A stretch of DNA of 51,357 nucleotides, from NCBI GenBank assembly GCA_038093975.1, contig JBBPTG010000174.1, positions 1 through 51,357 on the forward strand, read 5' to 3'. Below the pieces are notes generated by a model, which searched no databases, was not told the origin of the DNA, and saw only the letters and a list, made by a program, of their open reading frames with translations. This document shows, piece by piece, positions 28,601 through 37,600 of this stretch (position 1 is the stretch's first letter; every line of letters starts with the position of its first letter). Origin of the DNA: Chalciporus piperatus (taxonomy: Eukaryota; Basidiomycota; Agaricomycetes; Boletales; Boletaceae). The translations under genes and the position numbers were made by a program.

Positions 28601-30415
28601 ATCATGGCCGCGCACGATGCTATTCTCGAAGCGAGGGTGAAACAGACTAGACAAGCTAATAAACGTCGTCAAATTAGTCCCTTCAGATCGGGAGATCTTG
28701 CTTACGTATCAACAAAGAATATGTCGTTACCGAAGGGACACGCTCGGAAGCTGATCCCGAAATACATTGGTCCCTACAAAATTATTGAGGACTTTAGAAA
28801 CAATTCGTATAAGCTAGACTTACCGGCTCGATTAAAGCAGCGGGGGATTCACCCCGTTTTCCACTCGTCCGTGTTGAGGATCCACGAGCCCAATGACGAT
28901 CGATTGTTCCCGGGACGCCTTGAAGACCAAGTCGCGGATTTCGGAGAGCTTGGGCCTGAGTGGACTATTGACCGTATATTGAGACACGAAGGGACAGGTG
29001 TAGACGCCTTGTTCCAGGTGAAGTGGACCTCCGGCGATGAGACATGGCTGCCGCTGTACCAGATAGACCACCTAGATTGTTTATCCGAATATTTGCAGCT
29101 CATGGGAGTGAGACAGATCGAGGACCTTCCTCGCGGCGCGGGCCGCCCGCCCGCAGACGACCCTCAGGTATATAATGCCGGATGCCATATCCATTGCCAA
29201 CCCCACCGAGTCACATCGTGCCCACAATCTCCTGTCATGCCACGTCACTTCTCGTCTCGTCGTATCAACACTCACCAGTCTTCCCCTCATGCGAAGCATG
29301 TATTGAGAGGGTTTACCGCCGTTGGAGACGATTTCATCGTGGACGACGACATCGCCGGCGCGAAGCGCTACATCACCAAGGATCAGTTGCTCAAATGCAT
29401 CCAGCACAGCGCTGCGATCCGCAACCGCAACCCGGCCGATCCCTTTCCTGTCGAGCCGCTAGGCTACCTCAATATTTCCCATGCCTTCAACGCTGAGGGT
29501 CACCCCGCGTATCGATTCTCTACGATCGACGCAGACGGTCATCGTCACTTCCGCGGAAAAGGAGAGCCTCACCCTTCTGCGTTCTGGGACCAGGTTCCCG
29601 AAGCAAGCGCTGACACTAGCGAGCGTCGTACTCTCGACGCCCTAGGACGGCACTTCGTTAATCAGCAGTTAAAATGGGATCGCCAGCGCGAACAGCGCGA
29701 CGCTGAGAAGGCTAAGCAGCGCGCCAGGAAGGCGATGGGATGGGAAGCTGGGGAAGGAGGACGTTCGAAGAAGACTAATGGGAGTCAGCAGAGGAGAGGA
29801 AGAGGAGGCCGAAACAGGAAGGAACTTACGGCCGATGAACAGGAGGGCAGCTCCAGCGGGCAACGCATCGACGTCGTCGATTGGAACATGGAGGTGGACG
29901 ACTACCACATCGCCGAGCTCTTCGCTGAGCCTAAGTCGTCGACCACGCCCTGTCGTGCAGGCGGAGCGACTCAGCAAGCGGCCTCGAGGACCCAGGACTT
30001 CATTAAGGGCAACCAGCCAGGTAGCGCTAACCGGTCGGCTAATTACACTGCCACCGGGACTATCGCCGCGTTGCCTGATCTCGACCCATCGCCTACTTCT
30101 CCTGTCCACAGCGTCTCTGCAGCACATGTCGACATCGTCGACTTTGGCGACCTCGCTCAATACCTTAGCGATGCTCCTCCCATCACTCTTCCGTCTACGC
30201 CTGTCCCCGTGACCCCTACCACGATCAACACTACTACCACTACCCATGTCCGTCCTTCGGACGACGAGGTATTCGGGGACGCCGTCTTAGTCAATCATGG
30301 ACCAGATGGCATTGAAACAGCTGAAGAAGAATCCTTCGACCTAGTCGACTTCGGGACGGAGGGTCTCGGAGAGAGCGAAGGGTCGGGTGACGTCGAAGAC
30401 GTCGGAACCAACTAA
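22676..30415 (+). CDS. gypsy-2 Gag-Pol polyprotein with long C-terminal extension
   Basis: 2579 aa from ATG 22676; the frame is open back to the MITE edge at 22649. Gag core about residues 260-430; CCHC zinc knuckle CFKCGEPGHVSNAC near 531; protease LLDTGS near 877; RT with IDGQDAYEQIRI and YLDD near 1191; RNase H (WLMTDACYNGIAAVVAQG) about 1345-1460; integrase HHCC about 1726-1765, D about 1794 (GIDFVG), D about 1858 (VSDRD), E about 1895 (DGSTERANR); chromodomain-like segment about 2092-2140 (LFQVKWTSGDETWLPLYQI). Residues about 2145-2579 extend past the usual end with a folded-looking part, a basic coiled-coil-like KAKQRARK region and an acidic Ser/Thr tail; function unknown. Enzyme motifs are complete. 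Confidence 0.95.
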   Translation: MAKRSQAEASARDANSESTSVSDDEVVDKGKGADPRNWGQLNVDQEEIDLDCQRAELNHWARQGEAGPSLSVPIDEHPESSDEDEGSFVATEPQEKHRSKRDKRRESRYRRRKEDGPSARGRQPLEASTPNPIKKLISTAISMKGRKPRTSTVRVIEPSQQIAPDSYLGRALGRIQPTKPNRSCSSRKAKQRDDPSDSSDSSDESSDSDGSASSSNDDQSSSSSSSTISSGDNRRRRGHRSHKRRKHNGTGHRKAPRQRSRGSGYGRLKPIPPNKYNGAPDSRAFHRFVTEGTAYVQTGQVRRRDQVFVLSHSLTEKAHEFYIQEVAGNPHAWRLGDFFLEMFNHCFPIDFRTKQREKLKRTFQNERSVREYISNLTELWNLIGDVSERDQVMKLWFGFATYIQSELWKDRLNPEKSSLREVIAAAEVIEIAHSVTAGRSEHRDKRRNRHGGDTAIPEVAVSQVKENSHHDRRTNPKTRGQRPTRGGFRGRRNEGRPHTTHNPRGARPGTRVSDQFPLSKEEHDRRVAERLCFKCGEPGHVSNACPKGRTVAGGSSARPPGVPSYSMSVGDSIGALEAMVAATESMDTLTLNSVRVEEDTGRPDYISEPGVMGEPLGLRACEVLWKSAPFPGDDTSNLNVYARDRFVVSRCSPIHHVVSDHARGRDQEWATEIETRLLLNRDFRVGDWYAKQMVLKGYGTEAQRRVRQRGYPMAAPVAQRVERILRETYDPEWSYRSDRESRYDCSTIETRNDYWFQIEDNQTHLTLELPLQLALRPRLNVAEWYRVTIERRDRALHQILWELHSEREVPEWFYQQTQERQRDHNQVDHVLLSVAQIPRNTYPALERNSSATKDFKRLIPKPVVVMVRVNDRPARALLDTGSLADFMSSTLAEQIKVKRMELAKPLTVQLAVQGSKSKVNFGTKARLEYQGINCERYFDIINLQSYDLILGTPFLFQHQVSVGFNESSVIVGSSAPLPLKGPQIQVLESRAADLLDDRIEEARRQLHQVAQPLCAKASQTGLPPLRAMNHTIPLIDESRIYPWRPCRCPEALRPQWVEKRNAYLASGRWKVTSIGNTVPMLLIKKPGTDKLRTVVDLRERNKNTRKLSAPLPDIDGILRRACTGKYRSIIDGQDAYEQIRIIPEHVERSAVTTPDGNLISTVIQIGDCNAPSTYQALMNHLFGEYIGRWMDVYLDDIIVYSKTLDEHVQHVKIVLEILKRERLYLSENKLQFLCKELKVLGRIIDDSGIRMDPAKVDRVLNWKVPTNRDLLRGFIGSAGYLADDIYRVRVPLGVLSAVTGDATPFRWTDTELRAFEEVKQYVQNCATHSRVPINYGKEASPIWLMTDACYNGIAAVVAQGADWKTAKIAAFFSAKLNTTQQNYPVHEQEMLAGVEGMLRHRDILQGARFTWLTDHKGLIHLYNQKNLSGRQARWIEKIGEFDFEIQYLPGVENILPDALSRLYSNDARGTVRSSSEYVHLAEEGMNVRLAGLMTMPVLVGDEAKGIGLRRSTRVASKERRALGDVDTSRAGTSRTTAKPPVKAAAKAPALPGGQSIAGGSKPTTTIRGSRPSRSEKLAGSKPEGESRKAPVAPAETGRPETSAEFARRVRNRFVLRGPRERPEGGMSGKETENPSTRTTQLNEYAADGTEPDLPLMFLDHDNVLGKIKGRYSEDSFFRIIVEDPTQFRNFEERDGYFRLRTGGRVVICVPDVSIEGRKARELIISQAHSLLAHLGTARTLAYLRDSVWWKDMVKDVQRYCETCQTCKRSKPSNQKPYGLLNPLAVPTRPWESIGIDFVGPLPLSKNRDGEFDSITVVIDLLTGMVHLVPSRVNYSARDVAELIFAEVYKHHGLPKNIVSDRDVLFTSAFWTHLCSLVGTSPRMSSAYHPQSDGSTERANRTVGQMLRACISPNQKDWVSRIPAIEFAINIARSESTGYSPFFLNTGRQPRTFVWNDASTTEYPSVRAFAQRMKQAIMAAHDAILEARVKQTRQANKRRQISPFRSGDLAYVSTKNMSLPKGHARKLIPKYIGPYKIIEDFRNNSYKLDLPARLKQRGIHPVFHSSVLRIHEPNDDRLFPGRLEDQVADFGELGPEWTIDRILRHEGTGVDALFQVKWTSGDETWLPLYQIDHLDCLSEYLQLMGVRQIEDLPRGAGRPPADDPQVYNAGCHIHCQPHRVTSCPQSPVMPRHFSSRRINTHQSSPHAKHVLRGFTAVGDDFIVDDDIAGAKRYITKDQLLKCIQHSAAIRNRNPADPFPVEPLGYLNISHAFNAEGHPAYRFSTIDADGHRHFRGKGEPHPSAFWDQVPEASADTSERRTLDALGRHFVNQQLKWDRQREQRDAEKAKQRARKAMGWEAGEGGRSKKTNGSQQRRGRGGRNRKELTADEQEGSSSGQRIDVVDWNMEVDDYHIAELFAEPKSSTTPCRAGGATQQAASRTQDFIKGNQPGSANRSANYTATGTIAALPDLDPSPTSPVHSVSAAHVDIVDFGDLAQYLSDAPPITLPSTPVPVTPTTINTTTTTHVRPSDDEVFGDAVLVNHGPDGIETAEEESFDLVDFGTEGLGESEGSGDVEDVGTN

Positions 30416-30431
30416 AACGAGCTTGGACGCT

Positions 30432-30446
30432 CGCTGGAGGGGGGGA
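30432..30446 (+). other. gypsy-2 polypurine tract
   Basis: GCTGGAGGGGGGGA lies directly before the 3' LTR. Confidence 0.8.
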
Positions 30447-30643
30447 TGTAACGAATCATATCACGCGGCCGCCGAACCTAGCTGTCAAAGCTAGGTCTCG
30501 TCTTACTCAGCAGACCAGATAGCAGTATATAAAGATCCTGTCTGTGACTTCGTATCCCCAGTCAATCTACCAGTGCTTTACCCTGTCTGTGTAGAGTTGG
30601 CTCTTCGTGCGACTTCACTTCCTCTTTGGTAGCTGAAGTTACA
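30447..30643 (+). repeat. gypsy-2 3' LTR
   Basis: 197 bp, identical to the 5' LTR as far as I can read; followed by the ATTAC duplication. Confidence 0.95.
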
Positions 30644-31260
30644 ATTACCTCCAGCTGGGGCCGCGGAGGTCGAAAACGGCAAGGATTGTTGTGTACCAAT
30701 TGTGTACCGTAATTCTCCCGAATGAATTGAAGGTTGCCCACTGACAACTTGAAGTTGGCGCCTTCGATGATTAGGAACCACGTCTTGCGAGTCCTTCCCA
30801 AGGGGCTGCCTACGGACTACTATACTACTATAGTATTTGCCTTGGCAAGACAGCCGGGCGACGTATTGATGTAGTTTCCCCTAGGCAGATCAAACAGTCG
30901 GGATGAAGAGTCAAGACAGTCGTTCGTCCTCCAGTACTGGTTGTCAACCCTGATCGAGTCAATGATCCATGGCCAGGTTTTTTATTGTCACCTCAACGCT
31001 CATGCACACAAAGCTAGCCTCGTTCCGTCAAGTTCCACGCACATTTTTGTTCTTGTCTCCGATATAATGATCGAATTCGAATGGGGTAAGCACGCGGATT
31101 GATGGGGCTTTCCATACAGTAATGGAGGCTACGAGCCCGGAAGTATTTGACAACAATTGTCGAGAGACAATACATTTGGTGGGGGCATGTAGGTCCTTGG
31201 TGTGAATGTGCACCCTCACCGCTTCACAGCAAGTTGGTAACGCTGCTCTCAACCCAGGCG
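30644..31260 (-). pseudogene. 5' part of the minus-strand host gene cut by gypsy-2
   Basis: Three protein-like stretches read on the minus strand: about 31250-31055 (RVHIHTKDLHAPTKCIVSRQ...), about 30975-30820 (SIRVDNQYWRTNDCLDSSSR...) and about 30800-30649 (TRKTWFLIIEGANFKLSVGN..., ending LE just before GTAAT). The last exon meets a GT donor exactly at the gypsy-2 target duplication. I could not fit all exon phases, so the model is partial. Family not recognised. Confidence 0.4.
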
Positions 31261-31357
31261 ATTCCGCCTAGCAACAAGCCATAGACTCGAGCATAAATGG
31301 CGTCACTTAGGAGTGATTCAGCATCCATTTTTCTTCCTATATTTCAATCTTCCCGCC

Positions 31358-32944
31358 ATGTCTTATGCTTCAGCTGATTACTTCGTCCAAGCTAAACAGC
31401 GTTTGAGAGAGGTTCTGAGGCAGCTTGACGCCAACCAGAATGAACATGATCAGAAGCTCAGATTGAACACAGAGGCCGTGCTCAGGTACATGGATCAGGA
31501 GAACAGGTATGTCATGTGGCGGTTACGAGGACATTGGTACAAAAACAGATCACGACTGACGACCGCAATAGTCTTTCGGAATTGATCAAGGCCCAAGAAC
31601 CGAAGGATCCTTCGCGCCTTTTCAACTGGATTTCGGGGACAAATCCCGGCCAGGATCTACGCAACGACGCTGACATTCTCTTGAAATCTGTCAAAGTCAG
31701 TCCATAAGTTTACCCTCGTGCTACCTTGGTCCTAACCCCTGTTCGTTCAGTCTGACATCACGAGGGTTGTCATCAGAGCCAAACTCGCTGAGGGCGTGAA
31801 TAATTCCCTACAGGTTACTGGGACGGGGCAGAGCCCTATTACCAATACAATGAATACAACGACTCTTGAAACGGATCTCTCGCGATCAAACTCTAAGGCG
31901 CACACCTCGACCGGTAAGCACTATGGGTCTTCTGGTCTTCTCACTGCCGACCTTGGCTTTGTTCCAGTCACAGGGAGTAGACGAACATCTCCCTTACCAA
32001 GTCGTCCATTGACCCCGGAATCGATGCGATTAAGGACATCGTCCATGAGCGCCGATCTCGTAGACGACGCGTCGCACGCCGAGGGGAAATCCTCGTGGAC
32101 TGATAATGTACCCATGTCTCGTGGTATGTGTAACTTTTTATCTCGTTGCATACTTGCACTGATCTTCGGTTCAGAGCATTCCAGTGACCAAAGCAGTAAG
32201 TCTGCTGGGCACCACAAGTCTTCAAGGAGACCTTCTCCTCCAACACCAAGGACCCGTTCGACCAAACCAAAGATCCCCAAGGCCGACGGTGAGCTTGATT
32301 GTTTCCCCTCAGAAGTATGCTGACCCTGATATCAGCAGCGCTTGATGATCAAACAATGGACGCTCCTGAACAGCGCCAGTCTCCCCGAAAGGCTCCGTCA
32401 CCACTCCCGCAGATTGCAACCGAGCGGTCGATACAGTCAACAGCTGCTCGTACCGTGCAAACTCACGCTAGTAGTGAATATTTATCCCCGCAATCTGCAG
32501 CTTCCCGCATGTCCCGCGGTCTGTCTAGTTATTATTTTCGCTTCGCGTCCCACTGAGTTACCATTCTAGAACCTTCAAGCGACCGGGAAAGAACCAGCTC
32601 TAGACACAGTGAAAGGTCCCGGAGGAGTGTTGATTTCCTGCCAGTGGAGGGTGCAGACAACATGAGGGCATCTTCATCTCGCCGCTCTACCGATGCCCTT
32701 CACGGTCCAGTGTCTCACTATTTGAACGTCCATGGCCTTCAGGCTTCCAAGTCGATTGGTATGACGATCAACAACGGTGGGCAAGGTAACACCGGTAGCG
32801 GTATGTCCTTGCTACAAGCTCGTTTTCTGCCATGGTCTGACCGTAAATATCTGGGACGCATGGGTAGCCATCAACTTTATGGGATATCCGCCGGATTCAT
32901 TGGGTCCAACCATGCCAAGGGAACCCACCTTCCCGCAGGCGTGA
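31358..32944 (+). CDS. Eight-exon gene, 396-aa protein of unknown function
   Basis: Exons: 31358-31506, 31572-31695, 31751-31913, 31974-32123, 32175-32288, 32336-32518, 32570-32800, 32868-32944; introns 47-67 bp, all GT..AG, phases consistent, stop TGA at 32942-32944. The first 90 residues look structured and helical (FVQAKQRLREVLRQLDANQN; LSELIKAQEPKDPSRLFNWI). The remaining 300 are Ser/Pro/Arg-rich and probably disordered, with SP and RS motifs that could be phosphorylated. There is no signal peptide, membrane helix or known motif. The regular intron structure argues for a real expressed host gene rather than transposon debris. Confidence 0.72.
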
Positions 32945-33629
32945 ATGGCATCTGAATGTTAATATCAGTTCTCAGACTCTCCCGTATTACTACTATTGCT
33001 GCTCCTCATGTGATTGTCTCTCACGAATTGGATGTCAAGATGGAACAACCATCCTGTGCCGCTGTAAATACAAGATAGCACCGAAGGTCGAGGCATGGTA
33101 CCTGGTACGTGAATGGCAGGCAACGCCTGGAGAAACACCATGATTTCGATCGTCTGGACACGCTGGTACCGTCATTCACGCCGCCTTCCCCAGCGAATCT
33201 CGGATAGTCTACCCCACCATCACTCAGGCCGACAATGAATAGAAAAGGGACAAATCATTCGTACGAGCGAGAGAACGAAAATTGTACACGCGCATGCTAC
33301 AGATGTATATGATGCGGAGGCGGACTAGGAAAACGTGATGAGGAACGAGACGATGGACAAGCCAAGAAAACAAGCGAAAAAAAAGAAATATTCAACGCGA
33401 GATGTGCACATCGTTGATCTTCGACCCCTGGGACCTAGTCTCCTGTGGGCAGCCCCTGAGCTAGTGGGAAGACAATTGTTCTTACTCTCGTGGAACCCGG
33501 ACCGGCAGCCCATCGCATCCCATGTAGATTTAGTGTAAGCCTAATATTCCCCACTGGTCATAAACGAAGAAAACACCCCATACAATGAATGTCCTGTAGT
33601 TTCCTCCGAATCCGAATTCCCGAGTCACG
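32945..33629. other. Intergenic spacer
   Basis: No supported gene. A 67-codon frame (33335-33538) has no recognisable feature. Confidence 0.5.
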
Positions 33630-34094
33630 TCAAGCAACAGACAACGGCCCACCAGTCTGCGACCCTTTCCGAAGCCACTCCTCCTCAAAGGCTGGAACAC
33701 ACGTGTCTATACCCTCCCTACAAGCTTTGCGCTCCATCCACGCGAGCGCCTTCTGAGCCGTAAGTCGCTCGGATGGCTCCGGTTTCCAAAGATTCTGGAT
33801 AAACTCCCACATCTCGAGCAAGATTTGACCCTCTCGGAACGGCGGTAGTTTTTGAGACACAACTCTAGCCGGAATCAATTCTGGACTAACGCCATGGAAG
33901 GGGTGGTTACCAGTGTAGGTCTACACAACATTCGATGAAACCTGTCATCCCAAGACGGTCGCGAGTTACTTACTGCGTAGATCGTACAGCCCAAAGAGTA
34001 CATGTTGCTCCATCGCTTGTTCACCTTGCGGTTATCCTCCTCAGTTTCTGCGTTGAAGATTTCTGGGGCCGTATAATTCCGTGTGCCGATCATC
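33630..34094 (-). pseudogene. Protein kinase gene, 3' part only, truncated by the LINE
   Basis: Minus-strand exons 34094-33974 and 33920-33630 with a 53-bp intron (GTAAGT donor). The product is the C-terminal kinase lobe: activation segment end MIGTRNYTAPEIF, F-helix region (WSNMYSLGCTIYA; D replaced by N in the usual D-x-Y/W-S-L-G), then PFREGQILLEMWEFI and ERLTAQKALAWME. Everything before the activation loop, including the HRD and DFG motifs, is missing. The break is exactly at the LINE poly(A), and the 5' half is not found beyond the LINE in this window. Confidence 0.8.
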
Positions 34095-34118
34095 TTTTTT
34101 TTTTTTTTTTTTTTTTTT
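34095..34118 (-). other. LINE poly(A) tail (24 nt)
   Basis: An uninterrupted T run on the plus strand at the junction with the truncated kinase exon. An uninterrupted run of this length suggests a young insertion. Confidence 0.9.
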
Positions 34119-34693
34119 GAATCCATTATTGTCCCGTGTGGGGTAAGACTACCCTATGTAGGACAAATCTAATCTAGGTACTGGGGGGCACCCGTGCCCC
34201 CACCGCATCCCCAGTCGTGTGAATGCCCCAACGAGCGAGACCTGAGTCCCCCCGTCAGTCCTGTCGTTCACGCCGACAGTTTTAGACACACCGACCTTCC
34301 AATCAGCGGTTGTGCCTTTTGCTCCATAACGTTTGGGAGTGAAGTTGCTGACGAGGTTTTCTAAGTAACATGTACTCGGACCGCCGAGGCGACCGGGTAC
34401 GGAGGGGAATAAGGGTGCGGCATGAAAGAAAATAAGGAGGGGGGAGTCGTGGTTGTGGGCGAGCAGGCTGTAGAGTAATAGAGGTTCCGTTGGTAACGAG
34501 GGCTTGTGGTACTTCGGTTTTGGCGATAAGAGGCTGCTTTTGCGAAACACTTCCAGACTCCCGTAACTCCCTGCCGACTTGTCCCTCAGAGCGTCAGGAA
34601 GACGAATCCCATCCGTCAACGAGTAAGTGAGTGTTTGGGTAGCTCGGATGCGTCATATTGTTCGACGTGTCTTGTCGCACCTGCGGGCGAGTT

Positions 34694-37600
34694 TCAGTCT
34701 GTCCGATGGGATACTACTCTGACATCACCGAGAGGGTCCTTAAATCGCCCGGTACTGTGGACGAAGCGCAGCAGATGAGGCACGGCGCCTGCGTTCGCGA
34801 GTAAGTGGGAGATTTGAAGTGACTTCTTTCTTAGCTTCGCGGCGAGTTTGTGTCGTTCTCTTTGGTGGTACGGACAAAGGAGGAGAAAGTGAAGTACAGT
34901 TTCGCGGACGCCGTGGCAATACGGACAATCTGGAGACGGGGATTTTGTCAGCCGGTGAAGGTGAGCATTGAGAGCAGCGTGGCCGGAACGTAGCCATATC
35001 AGTGCGCTGGTGTTTCTCTTTGCCAGCGTTGCCGCCATTTTCACGAAAGACCCTCTCAGCATCTTTCCGTCGATCTCCGTTTGCGCCCTATATCTTGGCG
35101 ACTTGGACCATATCGCCTCCCATCGAGTAAGCTCCGTCTTCTTTTGCTGCAGCCGGAGTGCAGTGAGGCTAAGGGGTAGTGGTTTTTTGCGGAGGTAGGG
35201 TGGAACCTTCGGTCTCGGGCTCGACTTGCCGTGATTGGTCGCAGCTAACTTCGCTTCTTCATCGGCTTTTTCGTTGCCTTCTACATCCTTATGGCCCGCC
35301 ACCCAACAGATTACGATGTCTGATCGTTTGCAGTTGTACTCTCGTTGAATTAAGCGGAGTGATCTAACAAATCGGTCGATCAGGTAGTGCCCGGACTTTG
35401 TTGCGAATACGTCACCAGATTTGATGGCAGCCTGATTGTCCACATATATGTGAACCGGGAACTCGAGGTCCGGCTCTGTGGTCAATAGGTGAGCTGCCAT
35501 CATTAGGCCAACTGCTTCCGCTTCGTAGACGGTGTGTTCCTCATCCGTTCCGAGGTGGTACCTGATCGATCTCAGGTTTCTGTCCCCTTTGTAGAGTACT
35601 GCTGACGCTCCCACTCCTCCGTCAATCATGGAGCCATCTGTGTAGACCCTGAAGCGTGCGGTGTCCTCATTGTGTTCGGTGACAGATTGGTCCTTGGATT
35701 TTGCTATCCGGGTGATGAAGGGTGAGGTTGCATTGGGACGTCGACGGCACGCTCGAATAGGTTCAAGCTCCGTTGGGGTTACGTGGAAGGCATGCGTGAG
35801 GTGGTGTAGGGAGGAGCGGTGATGACGAACGTATGTTTTTGCCGCTCGGGTCACAAGTGGAGGCAGGGGGTGCGTGGACGGAAGAGATGCGAGTCGAGTG
35901 ATGGCCCTGTGACATAGCGTTTGGATCCGTTGTGCTACCGGCATGAGCTTCGAGTGGGTTTCGAGTACGTCGTTGGCGGTTGAGCGCATTGCTCCAGTAA
36001 TGGCAATCATTGCTACGCGTTGCACCCGGCCTAGCCGTTTAGATGGGCCGACTGATCCTCTGTTAGTGGTGATGGCATTGGTGTCGTGGTATAGTGGACG
36101 GAACCACAGATCAACTGCGTATAGCATCTTCGGGAGAGCTACTGAGGTGTACATTTGTCGCATCAGTGATAGAGGAATTCCACCAGAGGAGCGGGAGATT
36201 CGACGTAGCTGAAGCACGTAAGCAGTGCCTTTTCCTACAGCGTAGTTGACATGAGCGTTCCACCGTAGTTCGTCGTCAACTATGACCCCGAGGAACTTGT
36301 GGGACCGGGCTGGCGTGATTAGGGTGTCGCGGATTTTGAGTGGGGGGCGTTCCTTCGTTCGATTCATTGAGAAGTCCAATAAGGCGAATTTTGTAGTTTC
36401 GAACTTTGAGTTGTGATCGTTTGACCATTCGAATCCACCGCCTCGTCTTCCGAGCATATCCGCCAAGATTCGATGGGTTGTGACGAAATCCGGCCCCGAG
36501 GCGATAAAGGCAGTATCATCTACGAACGCCAGTGTGACCTCGTTCTTGCCTTTGGCCACCTCGACCAGGTCCGAGTTGTAAATGATGTAGAGTACCATCG
36601 ACAGAGGGTCCCCCTGTTCTATTCCGTTCATGATGGGTATCCATTCCGAGAGGTATCCGTCGAAGTGAAGCCGTGTTCGCCTCCCCTGGAGCATGATCTC
36701 GGTGAATTTGACATATACCTCCGGTATTCGCCGCTTTCGCATGTTGTGTAGCAGTCGGTCCGTGACCGCGTTGGGAAAGGCGCCTTCTATATCCAGGAAT
36801 AAGGCCGAGACTACGCGCCCTTTTCTCCATTCATTTTTGACCGTGGCTTCGAGTAGATGTAGAGAGTCGGTTGTTGATCTTCCGGGGCGTCCGCCGAAAT
36901 GAGTAGAGGGGAGAAGCTGATGGTGTTCAATGAGGTAGGAGAGTTGGTCTGCTATCACCGCTGTGAGGATCTTCCCGGTCGTGTTTAAAAGGGCAATGGG
37001 GCGATAAGCCTTGGGGACTGTGTAGTCAGGGCGGCCTGGCTTGCGAAGTACAACGGTAGTGAATTCTTTCCAGGGATCATGATAAGTACGCAGGCGGATA
37101 ACGGCACGGAATAGACGTAGCATTTGCGGGACCAGTGATCCCTGACAACGCTTGAACACGATGTTTCGGATACCATCTGGTCCCGGTGCTTTGAGCGCGC
37201 TTAGTTTGGATATGCATCTCTCGATTTGTTCGCCCGTAATAGGTATTGCGTCCGAGACGGCGTCGGGGTATAGAAAGTCCTCAGGTACAGTAGAAACGGC
37301 GGGAGGCGGGGGGAAGAAGGCTTTGGCTAGCACAGAGCTCTTCTCCTCGTTTGTCTCCGCAAGGGTGGGGACACCGTGTTTATCTTTGGTTTTAAGAGTG
37401 GGTATGCGAGATGGTCCTCCGTCGCTGGGCTCTGAGTTGAGGTATTTGTTCGCTATCCAGATCTCGTCGCTGTTCATGTTGTCCAGCCAGTCTAGCCAGT
37501 GTTGCTTCTTGGTGCGTTTTATTGCTTCCGCGTAGCGGTTGCGCGCGATCCGATGCCCCTCGTGGGATGGGTGGTCTTCGAGGGCCCTCATTTTGTATGA

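Larger units (their letters stand above)
21549..30643 (+). mobile_element. Ty3/gypsy retrotransposon, gypsy-2, very recent insertion
   Basis: The two 197-bp LTRs (21549-21745, 30447-30643) appear identical, and the flanking ATTAC duplications (21544-21548, 30644-30648) are perfect. It encodes one long Gag-Pol frame with all enzymatic motifs. The Gag N-terminus is damaged by a small indel near 22125 and by a 261-bp MITE. No clear tRNA-type primer-binding site follows the 5' LTR. The family differs from gypsy-1: single fused frame, shorter LTRs, and a long C-terminal extension. Confidence 0.96.

Noticed and set aside
33335..33538. 67-codon frame
   Set aside because: Lys-rich start and no further support; close to chance expectation.
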